From Rugalucina vietnamica (taxonomy: Eukaryota; Mollusca; Bivalvia; Lucinida; Lucinidae), in NCBI GenBank assembly GCA_964017185.1, contig OZ024876.1:33829278-33893277 (forward strand): DNA of 64,000 bases. The letters run 5' to 3'. Shown here in pieces: positions 31,964-43,486 of this stretch. Made by a program: the position numbers and the translations under genes. Position 1 is the first letter of the stretch; every line of letters begins with the position of its first letter. The notes under the pieces were generated by a model. It saw only the letters and a list, made by a program, of their open reading frames with translations, ran no database searches and was not told the origin of the DNA.

Positions 31964-34900
31964 CCCCGGGAGCTAATTTGACCTACCTTGCACCCCCCCC
32001 CCCCAGGACAATTTTTCATGGGTGCCAAATCGTTCATTGGGACCCCAGAAATGCAAAGAATTTTTGTCCTCAAAGATAAACTCAATTGCACTATGAAAAA
32101 ATCCATGGTTTCCATGGCAACGGTTAAACCGATTCTTGGGCATGGGGGTGTACATAGAAAATTGACCATATCTCCATTGTTACTTATCCTAGACTACTGA
32201 AATTGGTCTCATTTTAAAGCTTAGATATAGCCCTTTCTTCCTATAGTAAGTAATGCAAATTTTTGAATTTGCATATTCATGAATTTTAATGAAAACATTA
32301 AAAATGACAGAAAAAAAAACGTAAAAAATCCATACATAAACTAATTTCAGGCCCAAACTGTCATTCTGACACTTTGTTATTGAACCAGTAATATTATATG
32401 ACAAATGTATTGATGATCTGGGTCTATATGAAAATCATCTCATTTGCATATTCATGAATATTAATAAATATGTCAAAAAATGAGGAAAAACAAGGGAAAA
32501 ACTATATCCATTGCAAGGATTTGGATAGGTTATAAGGTCTAACTTGCATCCATTTAACCAATTCCCATGGCTGCCAGTGTGGTCAAAGGGACCACCTAAA
32601 TGGCATAAAATATTGTCCTCAATGATGAACACATTTGCATGATGTAAAATGACATAGTCTTCAACCACCCCTCATGCGATTCTAAAGAATAGGAGGTACT
32701 TACAAAAATACTCACATCCCACCAATAGCATGCTCTAGGATACTATAATTGGTCTGATAGTGGTGCATGAACCTAACAATTTAACCTTGATCCCTTATAT
32801 TTATATCATAGAATTTGCTTATTCATGAAAATTAATAAAAAAATATTCTAAATTTGAGAAAAACCGTGGAAAAAATAGGGGTATACATGCAAAATTGCTT
32901 GTACAAGAGCTATTAATAAACCCAGAATACTGAAAGAGGTTTCAAATGAAGGCTATTGCAATGTACTATGACCATGAAGTATGATATAAGAATAATCTGA
33001 ATTTCAGTTTCATGAATTTTAATGAAAACTTAAGAAATTTGAGAGAAAAAGTTAAAAACTTATATGGGTAAACCAACAAAATGACTTGCATCTCAGCAAT
33101 AAAAAGCCCTATAGTGCCGAAAATGGTATCAAATGGTGGCTATGGCAATATCATACCATCCTGTACTACAGTATTTAAGTCATTTGATTTTTTGTTTGAA
33201 GAATACTAACAAAACCTTTTGAATTTAGTGAAAAAATACGGAAAAATAATGGGGGTATATGTAGAAAAACGCACATATCTTGGCTACTGAAAGACCTAGA
33301 GAGCTATAATTGGTGTCAAATGATTGCTAGGACAATGTTCTATGACCATGTAATCAGCAATATATAACATCAACTATTGCTGTTGTATGGATATTAATGA
33401 GATCGTCATAAATAAGAGAAATATCAATGAAAAATGACGGGGTACACCAACCAAATCGCTAATATCTCATTTACCAATAGCCATAGAGAACTCAAAATGG
33501 CATCAATTTATTGCTAGGACAATGTATTATTGCCAGGTACTCAGATATATGTATCATCTTCGATGGCAAGCAAGATTTAATAAATTTTGTTTAAGCACAG
33601 CCTTCAATTTTCTGTTATTTTCACAATTTTTCAAAACTTTATGTAACATTCAGAAAATTTTATAACATTTTGATAAACTATCAGACCACATGGCAGTAGT
33701 GCATTCTCCTAGCTATCTATTGGTGCCATTTCCAGCACTCTAAGGATATTGGCAGTTGATATATAAGCAATTTTGTTGGTGTACCCCTTCATTTTTCGTC
33801 GATTTTTCTCTTATTTATGACAATCTCTTTAATATACATACATCTACAATAGTTTATGTTTTATATTGCTGATTACATGGTTATAGAACATTGTTCTAGC
33901 AATCATTTGATACCAAATATAGCTCTCTAGGTCTTTCGGTAGTCAAGATATGTCCGTTTTTCCACATATACCCCCATTATTTTTCCGTATTTTTTCACTA
34001 AATACAAAAGGTTTTGTTAATATTCTTCAAACAAAAAATCAAATGACTTAAATACTGTAGTACAGGATGGTATGATATTGCCATAGCCACCACTTGATAC
34101 CATTTTCGGCACTATAGGGCTTTTTATTGCTGAGATGCAAGTCATTTTGTAGGTTTACCCATATAAGTTTTTAACTTTTTCTCTCAAATTTCTTAAGTTT
34201 TCATTAAAATTCATGAAATTGAAATTCAGATTATTCTTATATCATACTTCAGGGTCATAGAACATTGCAATAGCCTTCATTTGAAACCTCTTTAAGTAGT
34301 CTGGGTTTATTAATAGCTCTTGTACAAGCATTTTTGCATGTATACCCCTATTTTTTTCCACGATTTTTCTCAAATTTAGAATATTTTTTTATTAATTTTC
34401 ATGAATAAGCAAATTCTATGATATAAATATAAGGGATAAGGTTAAATTGTTAGGTTCATGCATCACTATCAGACCACTTATAGTATCCTAGAGCATGCTA
34501 TTGGTGGGATGTTAGTATTTTTGCAAGTACCTCCTATTCTTTAGAATCGCATGAGGGGTGGTTGAAGACTATGTCATTTTACATCATGCAAATGTGTTCA
34601 TCATTGAGGACAATATTTTATGCCATTTAGGTGGTCCCTTTGACCACACTGGCAGCCATGGGAATTGGTTAAATGGATGCAAGATAGACCTTATAACCTA
34701 TTCAAATCCTTGCAATGGATATAGTTTTTCCCTTGTTTTTCCTCATTTTTTGACATTTTTATTAATATTCATGAATATGCAAATGAGATGATTTTCATAT
34801 AGACCCAGATCATCAATACATTTGTCATATAATATTACTGGTTCAATAACAAAGTGTCAGAATGACAGTTTGGGCCTGACATTAGTTTATTTATGGATTT

Positions 34901-35257
34901 TTAACGCCTTTTCTGTCGTTTTTAATGTTTTCATTAAAATTCATGAATATGCAAATTTCTAAATTTGCATTACTTACTATAGGATGAAAGGGCTATATCT
35001 AAGCTTTAAAATGAGACCAATTTCAGTGGTCTAGGATAAATAACAATGGAGATATGGTCAATTTTTTATGTACACCCCCATGCTCAAGAATCGGTTTAAC
35101 GGTTACCATGGAAACCATGGATTTTTTCATAGTGCAATTGAGTTTATCTTTGAGGACAAAAATTCTTTGCATTTCTGGGGTCCCAATGAACGATTTGGCA
35201 CCCATGAAAAATTATCCTGGGGGGGGGGTGCAAGGTAGGTCAAATTAGCTCCCGGGG
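31964..35257. mobile_element. Fold-back element, arms of about 1.55 kb, TA target duplication
   Basis: The left end CCCCGGGAGCTAATTTGACC and right end (…CAAATTAGCTCCCGGGG) are inverted, and the match continues for about 1.55 kb on each side (to about 33515; from about 33710) around a spacer of about 195 bp. TA flanks both ends (31962-31963, 35258-35259). Each arm is built of diverged units of about 175-190 bp that carry a TTCATGAATNTTAATGAAAA-like core and alternate with a GATATGGTC/GAGATGCAAG-like part. The frames at 32435-32668 and 34558-34791 are mirror copies within the arms and not genes. No transposase is present. Confidence 0.82.
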
Positions 35258-35326
35258 TATCTTTATTGCTACTAACTGCTCAGTCGTAATCCACTACTCT
35301 TTAATTATCCAGATTCTTTCATCGAT

Positions 35327-35564
35327 ATGAGCCGTGACGCGAGAAAACCGGTCTTCTGGATTTCCGACCAAGTCTGACACATACCGGCATGTGCAGCTAC
35401 AGAAGATGACTAGAGGCTTGAAATTTCGGATTTAGAAAATAGAAAAATTGAACTATCCGTGTAGCGAAAACAAAGGCGCTGATCATCTTCTCAGTTACTG
35501 CGAAGCTTATCTGCGCCTTTGTTTTCGTCCAGGCAAGAATCCGATTTTCTCATGGCGCGGCTCA
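35327..35564. mobile_element. Palindromic MITE, family M2
   Basis: TGAGCCGTGACGCGAGAAAA on the left and TTTTCTCATGGCGCGGCTCA on the right, with the internal AAAGGCGCTGATCATCTTC...GAAGCTTATCTGCGCCTTTG hairpin. Confidence 0.78.
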
Positions 35565-35748
35565 TATAATACCTCTTATATTACAAAATATGGTATTCAT
35601 CTCATTCAGGGCCACACCCTAAATTATTTCCCCCAAATTAAAAGAGCACCTTAATGAATTAAATACCAAAACGATCATAATTATAGCGCTGGTATTTTTA
35701 AAATGATCGACGACGAGAGAGTAGTACTCACAGTTCACCATAAAAACA

Positions 35749-35990
35749 TACGAGCCTGTGCGTGAGAAAACCAACAATTTGAAATTCCGACCAGGTCTGA
35801 CACAAACTGGGCTGAACAGTCACAGAAAAGGGCTAGATTCTTGAAATTTTGGATTTAAGAAGAAGAGGAATTGTTTTATCCGTGTAGCGAAAAAAAAAAG
35901 GCACTGATCAGCTTCGCAGTTACTGCGAAGCTGATCTGCGCCTTTGTTTTCGCCTATGCAGATTGGTGGTTTTCCCCATGCAGCGGCTCA
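35749..35990. mobile_element. Palindromic MITE, family M2
   Basis: CGAGCCTGTGCGTGAGAAAA and TTTTCCCCATGCAGCGGCTCA ends, with an internal hairpin around CAGCTTCGCAGTTACTGCGA. Confidence 0.78.
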
Positions 35991-36098
35991 TATCTTATTA
36001 TTTCTTGATAATCATGGTAAAAGTCTAGTAAGTGTCTTTTTATAGTACCAAATATTCCAATATTCCAATATGACAAATCAAAATTATCATATCAAACA

Positions 36099-38048
36099 CA
36101 CGGTAGGTAACCAAAACGTATCTTTTCAGAGGAAATGTGCGTTGCCCGTTCCATTCGGATGGAGGGACGGTTCCTTTCGGAGGAAAACGCCAGTATAGTC
36201 GTGGTTGTGTTTAAAGGAGAAACGATTTTTTGAGGTTTTATCGTGAAAAGTAAGTACAAAACGTATGCGCACGTAATGACGTGGTAATCAAGGTACAATC
36301 TCAGCGCTTTCTTTATGTGCACGAACATTTCGTTATTGTTTACAAGATAAGTATGTTGGCCAAGAACTTCATTTTGTGACGACAGGCAGGTGAAAACCCT
36401 TGAATATTTGGGGAAATGTCATTGATCAAAACGTTTTAGCACTTCTTGTCACTAGATATTGTATTTGCCAATCTGAAATTAAATAAATAAAGTGGTAGTA
36501 TACTTGTACTTGATAGATAAACATGAAAAACAACCTATGTTGGCGATAACGGTTCCTCAAGGAGACGGGCACAGGATCCTTTCGGAGCTGAGGCTATGGA
36601 TCCTTCAGGAGGAAATGTGCTTACAGACATTACCTTTACATGATGATACTACTTCCGACGGAGTTATTCTTTCAATCACCGAAAATGATGACGGGTAACA
36701 AAATATTTTGTAGTACACGTAGACACTGTAAATAACTTAGACGTGTAACATTAAGAGTGTTTCTGCTAGTTCTGCAAAAACAAGGTCGGAAAAGAGAACA
36801 CTTTGTGATATTTTCATTACTCCAAATTCTTAGACATTCCGCATTGTAACAAACGAGTTTTTATTTTTTTATTTATAAATTTTAAGGACAGGAAGTAAGA
36901 AAAGAAGGTCCAGGAATTGCAGATGTCTATAAATAGATCAGGGGTAACAATAGTAGAATTAGCGACTCAAAGCCGAAAATCGTTTGATTTTACTAGTTTT
37001 GTAGGCTATTTTATGTTTTTACTGGAAGTTTTTTGCTGCTGCTTAAATAAAAAAAATCACACGATTAACACCAAAATAATGCAACTACATAGGTAAATTA
37101 AAAAATCTACAATCACTTCGCCACTTGTTTAAATGCAACTAATGCTGTCACGGAAATGGAGCGAGGTCACGAAGTGCAGGTTTGCTAGACCGTGCAAATA
37201 GAAAAATATGGCAATAAGACTTTGAAACGCACAGCCCCTTAAATGTTTACTTTTCGGTACACAAGGAAGTAATTCTACCATCATTTCATGATTTGACCAA
37301 TGTTTTCCTGGATCATGTCTTATATTAGGGAACCACTGGACGGTATTGCTGGATTGTAGGTGTCTACAGACAAATGATTTGTTTTCTCCTTGATTGGCGC
37401 ATTTACGACTTTGCGGCGACTTGAATGGAATGACAGTAGTCAGTGGCTATAAAAGATCTTACAGAAAAGTAGAGCTAGTGAATATGCCATTCAGATATGC
37501 TTTAGTGGTAAGATTTCTCCTAAAGTATCCGGTGCCAGATACTCTGATCACAGCCGGTGCCAAAAAATCACAACTTCAGGCGTGCTCTGAAAGGATCCGT
37601 TTCTACATGACTTTCTGGTGATGGTTAATATTTTACTTTTTTGTAAGCGAATCAGTGTGTTTTATTGAATTTTACTGTGTGCTAGTACAAGAAATATACT
37701 TTATATATTATTTCGAAGACATTTCGTTGCAAATATCTTCATTTGCGATTAAACAAGCGGTTTTGAGTGCAGCCTGTACTGTCGCATTCTTAAAACAATG
37801 GTACTTATTTCATTTAAACGTCGAAAACAAAGAAGCACATTGCGAATTTTCGCTTCAGCTACCAAATTCAATCTGTTGTGCATTACGTGGACTATTTATC
37901 TTAGGATATCACCCAACGGTTGTTTATGTTTCTAGCGCCTAAAAGTCTTCGTCTACCAATTTCCTCTGAAAGGAACCGTCCCTTCCTCCGACAGGGAACG
38001 GTAAACGCATATTTCCTCTGAAAGGATCCGTTTTGGTTACCTACCGTG
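36099..38048. mobile_element. CACGG-ended non-autonomous DNA transposon (1,950 bp), 5-bp target duplication
   Basis: The left end CACGGTAGGTAACCAAAACG is matched by the reverse complement of the right end, and homology goes on through CTTTCAGAGGAAAT and GGGACGGTTCCTTTC for about 100 bp. AAACA flanks both sides (36094-36098, 38049-38053). Ends starting CACGG with a 5-bp duplication recall Transib elements. The motif GGATCCTTTC(G/A)GAGGAAA recurs inside. The internal frames (36492-36698, 37394-37621, 37655-37942) have no recognised domain. Confidence 0.65.
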
Positions 38049-38129
38049 AAACATATCCACAGAATTTAAGCAACTTAATTAAAGTGGTTCAAATTATAGA
38101 TGGCGGCTTCTAATTCTACGTTAAAACAT

Positions 38130-39938
38130 GAGGGTCTGGATGGGGGGTCCTGGTATTCACTAATCACTAAAAATTTAGCCATTTATTCACTGTCATTAAA
38201 ATTTTGGCTTATTAAAATTACATGTAGCTCAATTCTTCATTAAAATATGATAATTACTAGTCACGCCTTCTTCATCCAGCTAATATCCATAAGCAAATAG
38301 GTGTTCCCCACCTAGGGCATCCCCTATCTCAAGCCACAAGGACTAGTTCTATGATATTAAATTGTTTGTATATGAATATTTTTGTGAGTACACCCAATTC
38401 TTTAGAATCACACTAGGGGTGGGTGTGGAAACTTTGTAATTTTACATCATGCAAAGGTATTCATCGTTGACCACAATATTTTATGGCATTAAGCTAGTCC
38501 CTCTGACCACACTCAGGAAGCCATGAAAATTGGTTTCAGGGATACAAGATAGATCTTATAACTCATCCAAAACCTTGCAATTGCTATAGTTTATCCCTCA
38601 TTTTACCTCGATTTTCGACATTTTATTAATATTCATAAATATGCAAATGAGATAATTTTCATTTAGGTCCAGGACATCAATAAATTTATCATATGCTATT
38701 ACTGGTTCCATAACAAAGTGTTACAATAATAGTTTGGGCCTCAAATTACATGTAGTTTATTTATGGATTTGTAACGATTTTTCTGTCATTTTTTAATGTT
38801 TTCATTAGATCCCATGAATATGCAAATTAGGTATCTTGTACTACTTACCATAGGATGAAAGGTCAATGTCTAAGCTTTAAAATGAGACCAGGTTCAGTGG
38901 TCTAGGGTAAGTAATAGCGGAGATATAACACATTTTGTATGTACAACTCCATGCTCAAGAATCACGTTAACCGTTGCCATGGAAACCATGCATTTTTTCA
39001 TAGTGCAAACAAGTTTTTCTTTGAGGACAAAAATTCTTTGCATTTCTGGGGTCCCAATGAACGATTTGGCACCCATGATAAATTGTCCTGGGGGGATGCA
39101 AGGTAGGTCAAATTAGCTCCCGGGTTAAATTGTAAACTGCTGAGTGCAACCTTGATATTAACATCTTATACTCTGCTAGACCACAAAGCCTCGTATAAAC
39201 TTTCCGAAATAGTATACCAATTTATTTTAGCAAACCCCCTTTTAAATCTGTTGGAATTATAATCCACTCCAACATAAATGAATACGCCTTAAGTTTTACC
39301 CTGAATCTTTCTCTTCAGTTATGAACACCAAAGACTATTTAAGAAAAAAATGTAACTCCAGGGGTAAAAGTTATAATAAAATGCTGTTGTTTTTTAGTAA
39401 ACTATGTGATGTATGGTTTTGTGCTTGTGTCTGATTGTACAATACATTTTATTATAAAATTTTATTAATGTCTTAAATGCCGAGCGAGCGAAGCGAGCGA
39501 GGAAAAAAATATGTAGCGCCATATTAATTGCCAGATAGATTAGCATTACTGAACGTTCTTAGTGCTGCCTTGTTTCTGATTGCAAAAGACATTATAATCA
39601 TGTTCTGTCCTATAAAAAGCAAGATGATGTCCATCCACAGAAATACGAATACAACATTTGAACTAAATCGGGTCTGGGGGCGTCCAGACCCCAGAAAAAA
39701 AATGAAATTCTGGAATGTCAGGGAGGCCATCTAAGACAATTCCATAACCAAATTTTAGCATATTCATTATTCTTTCACTATTCATTATATTACTCTGCAA
39801 TTCATTAAAAATTTACATTTATTCAATATTCTTTAGGACCTCATTATTCACTAATCATTAAATTGTTTGCTCTTGATTCACTCTCATTAAAAATTTTAGG
39901 CCATTATTCATTAATCATTATACCCCATCCAGACCCTC
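38130..39938. mobile_element. GAGGGTCTGG-ended DNA element (1,809 bp), 6-bp target duplication
   Basis: Ends GAGGGTCTGGATGGGG and CCCCATCCAGACCCTC are inverted, and AAACAT flanks both (38124-38129, 39939-39944). The subterminal regions are rich in ATTCATTA / TAATCATTA repeats. A GCGAGCGAGCGAAGCGAGCG tract lies near 39483. A half copy of the fold-back element is nested inside. The frames at about 39524-39734 are unsupported. Confidence 0.65.
38340..39126. mobile_element. Half copy of the fold-back element, nested
   Basis: Corresponds to about 34500-35257 of the fold-back element (right arm end). It includes CCATGGAAACCATG, GACAAAAATTCTTTGC and the terminus AAATTAGCTCCCGGG. It is more diverged than the two arms are from each other, and the left boundary is approximate. 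Confidence 0.7.
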
Positions 39939-39944
39939 AAACAT

Positions 39945-40933
39945 CTTAAACATTTTTGGTAATAGTCTAGCCGCATATAATGGGTACAAATATTCCACTG
40001 ACAGGAAACACAATTATCACAAATATATCCACAGAATTTAACCCCCTGAATATTATATTTAATTTTAATATGTTACGTTTCACTGCAGTGAATGTAAAGC
40101 GTACAAGATTTTTAAAGAGAACATATAAAAGTTCCTCTAGATCCTTTTTATTCTTTGTCTTTTATTTTCTATTCTTTGATCCAATTACCATTTGTCCTTG
40201 GGACCTTTTTATAGCTTCAACCCTTCAATGTATTATTCTATAGCTATAACTGTAATGGAAAAGTTCCATGTAGATATCCATCCGAGAAAAAAAGAAGTCC
40301 GGTTTTAAAAGATTGTTTATTCGTCAATATGATTATTTTAGGATGTAAAGCTGTAGACATACAAAAAGTAAATAGATTGTTTTTTTTCAACTGGGACACT
40401 TAAAAGTTTGAAAGTTACTAACGTTTCAAATTAAAAAGACTGCTTAGAGGCCATGGGTAGTGATTCGGTCGGCGGTCATCAGTCTGCGGTCTTTGCAAGC
40501 CTTAGGCATATTCGTCCCCAATTATTTCGATACAGATTGTTATTTCGGTTTCTAATCTATAAACGGCATGCTTAAGGCATGATTTCTATCATTGATTATG
40601 CCTGTAGTGCCTGTCTGTTCTTCATAATAATAATAGTTCATCGCGGTTTGTATTTAGCGCTACACTGCCGTGGTCACTTCAATAGTTTTTTTATGATAAC
40701 CTCGAAGGTACGAATGAAGCCGAGATAGCCTGATTCTCTTTTCTCTTCTAATCAAGGGCGGGAAAATGATTCGGTATCAATTAAGCATGGCACTGGTTCC
40801 TATTCCGAATATATTTACATATAACATAAACCTGATAACGGGAAACCAGCCGATAATGGCAACTATTTTTAGATTATTATTTATAGACCATAAATATTAA
40901 TGATAACATGAGTAATGCCGTTAAAAGTCTGTC
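39945..40933. other. AT-rich DNA; short segment repeated near 62450
   Basis: ACATATAAAAGTTCCTCTAG (about 40123-40142), with the following T-rich stretch and GGGACCTTTTTA, resembles 62447-62520. No gene is seen. Confidence 0.4.
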
Positions 40934-41010
40934 GGCTCCATTAGCTCAGTGTGTTAAGCATCGATCTTCTAATCAGACTCTTACAGGTTCGAATCTCGCC
41001 GAGTATCCGC
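40934..41010 (+). repeat. tRNA-Arg(TCT)-like sequence with pyrimidine-rich trailer
   Basis: GGCTCCATTAGCTCAGTGTG (A box), CTTCTAA in the anticodon-loop position (TCT) and GGTTCGAATCTCG (B box) are clear. The acceptor stem pairs badly, so a working tRNA is unlikely. A long T run and about 70 bp of pyrimidine-rich DNA (41020-41090) follow, as in the minus-strand copy at 15473-15540. Confidence 0.5.
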
Positions 41011-41179
41011 TATTCATTTTTTTTTTTTTTTTTTTTGTTATCATAATAAGCCTCTTTTCTTTCTTCATTCGTTTTTATTCTTCCTTTTTTATGGAGTCTA
41101 TTTAGCAGTACGCTGAAAAAAGTTGTTCAGTACTGGCGATAACTGGTAGACCCAGACAGATGAATGTTGCATTATCAAA

Positions 41180-41345
41180 TGAGCCGCGTCACAAGAAAAC
41201 CGGATTTTTGCCTATGCGAAAACAAAGGCGCAGATCAGCATCGCAGTAACTGCGAAGCTAATCAGCGCCTTTGTTTTCGCTACACGGATAGTACACTTTC
41301 TCTTCTTATTAAATCCGAAATTTCAAGCTTCTATGCTGCTTCGGG
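41180..41345. mobile_element. Truncated MITE, family M2
   Basis: Left end TGAGCCGCGTCACAAGAAAA, the complete AACAAAGGCGCAGATCAGCA hairpin, then a loss of similarity before the right end. Confidence 0.7.
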
Positions 41346-42616
41346 GACTGGTCATGTTGGGATGTTGCCTCCATTTTACAGGACTTTTACCCAAAATGAG
41401 GATGTCATCACATCCAACAAGTGCTTGAAATATAACTATCCAACTAAGACACAAAAGGCTTATACGTATGGCTTGAAATGTTTCCTCGGCAGGCTCAGAC
41501 AAGCGCGGTTAACCAGTAATCAGTCAGCAGTGTATTTAGCTTTACCTGAAGGCACAAGTAGCCTATATCTATTTCTTTAGGCCCCAATGGGAAGGGGGGC
41601 CATAGTCTCTATGGTGAAAATAACAGTCACAAATGATTAGCGTGTGTCTAAGGTGTGTACAGGTCGTATAATAATCTCAGCATGCTGAAAATTTTGGATT
41701 GCATGTACTTTTGTACAGTTATGTTAAGCACACAATACAGTATAGGCGCGTATCAAACGTTTAATGTAACGCGTGTTGAACTTATTCGTATAAGACACAT
41801 ACCCGAGACACGTCGAGCTTTAAGCATGCTGCATGCTTAAAATACTTTAACGTACATCAAGCGTACAGAACGCACATGTACGAGGTTTGTGGACACCTTG
41901 GCTAGCAGGAAAAGTAAAGTGCTGTTGTTTAAGTTTTTTTGTTTTTGTATAAATATAAGCAGCAATATCTTATGAGCATATTTGAGGAATTTGTTTCAAT
42001 TTGAAGTATCAACACGTTAAATATGACATATTTTCTACTTAAGCGTACGTAGGGCCACACGGGACAGGTGCCAAAACGTCAACAAAATGTGACGATTTTC
42101 ATATTGTGTTTTTTCCCTGTCAAACGGCACTTAAATATTTTATAACATTAAAACATTTCGTCCTAAAACCAAATAACACTGACTTCAGTTTCAGAAAGAT
42201 TCCGACTTGGCGGCAGTGTTGTTTGATTTATGTGAAAAAAATCAGAAGCAGACCGAAAAATCTGTTTGAAATAATGGCGTAATTTGACGTCGGAGAACAG
42301 CCGACGCCGATTGTATGTTTCGTTAAGGAAATCACCGGACCCACAGATACGATGAAAATGTTACAAACAACAGAAACGTCATCGGTCTGTCAGTTACTAT
42401 TTAGTTCTCAGTAGTTGTGGCACAGACGATTTTCAGCTGCTCAGAAGTCCACCTATGATGATAAACGGAAGATCACCTGTCTGGCATACTCGCCGCAAGA
42501 AATTGTTACACATGTTCAACAGGTGGACGAACAATTTTGCGAGAATTGGTACGGCGTATCTGCATTTGACAGCTGGATACACAGACATAAAAATGTTGAT
42601 AGCCAAGGATCTTTTG
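41346..42616. other. Unassigned DNA with a decayed TTAA-element end
   Basis: From about 41621, AACAGTCACAAATGATTAGC and the CpG-rich motifs after it resemble the left part of the 27439-28089 element. A frame at 42415-42616 has no recognised domain and is cut by transposon copy B. An exon cannot be excluded. Confidence 0.35.
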
Positions 42617-42620
42617 TTAA
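42617..42620. other. TTAA target-site duplication, left, transposon copy B
   Basis: Abuts the left inverted repeat at 42621 and is repeated at 53732-53735. The outer flanks are unrelated to those of copy A. Confidence 0.95.
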
Positions 42621-42643
42621 AGTTATACGATTGGTAAATTTTG
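42621..42643 (+). repeat. Left terminal inverted repeat, copy B
   Basis: Identical to 5131-5153. Confidence 0.93.
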
Positions 42644-42892
42644 GTACTTTTTGTATCAGTCTTAAACCCAGGTATGACACCTTTAACAATCCATATTTTA
42701 CAACTTACAGGGTTATAACCACGACAAAATTATTCCTAAAAGTTAAAAATGATTATTTCCCTGTCCCTACAAAGCTAAAATAATAAACGGCGCCCCGCCA
42801 AATATCTGTTTACGGAATTTCGATATTCATGTGACCTTTGATTGACCCCGACGAAAATAACTTTCGCGCAGTCGCATTAGCTCAGAATCAAA

Positions 42893-43435
42893 ATGGCGGA
42901 TAAACACGCGTTTACGTCTCCAACGAAACGACGAGCGGGAAGGCCTCAAAAATCAGAGTCGGCGAAGAAGAGACGAAAACGAGCTACGGATGCAAAGTCG
43001 CATAGATCGAGAATTAATATCGGCACCGAAATAGATCGCTGGAACGCATTTAAAGAGCAGTTGGGGCTGAAATCGAATGCGGAGACCGCCAAGCTGTTTC
43101 TGGACAGGTGAGATTCTATACATTGCCGTTTCTACGCTATGAAATTACAATGCGTTATATTTTTTTTCATTTTCATGTTCTCTTATAGTTGTTTAATGAC
43201 TACATACTATAGACGCTTCCCAAAACTTTTTAAACACTAGGTTATTGAGCTTTTAAAATTGCAAAAAAACTTCTATTATTAGAATCCCATATTAGAGGCT
43301 CCTTAGGGGGAATTCATTTTCATGTCAACTGACCACTGTCAAGAAGCATTTTTTATCATGGAAGTATGGGGTTTAGGAAGACATTTTATTTAAATAATAC
43401 AGTAAGCCATGTCTGGAAAATGTGAGTGGTAGCCT

Positions 43436-43486
<51 letters not shown>

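Noticed and set aside
32435-32668. 77-codon frame also found at 34558-34791
   Set aside because: The two are mirror copies in the arms of a fold-back element; conservation comes from arm identity, not coding.
37655-37942. 95-codon frame in the CACGG-ended element
   Set aside because: No domain and no similarity to a transposase that I recognise; the element looks non-autonomous.
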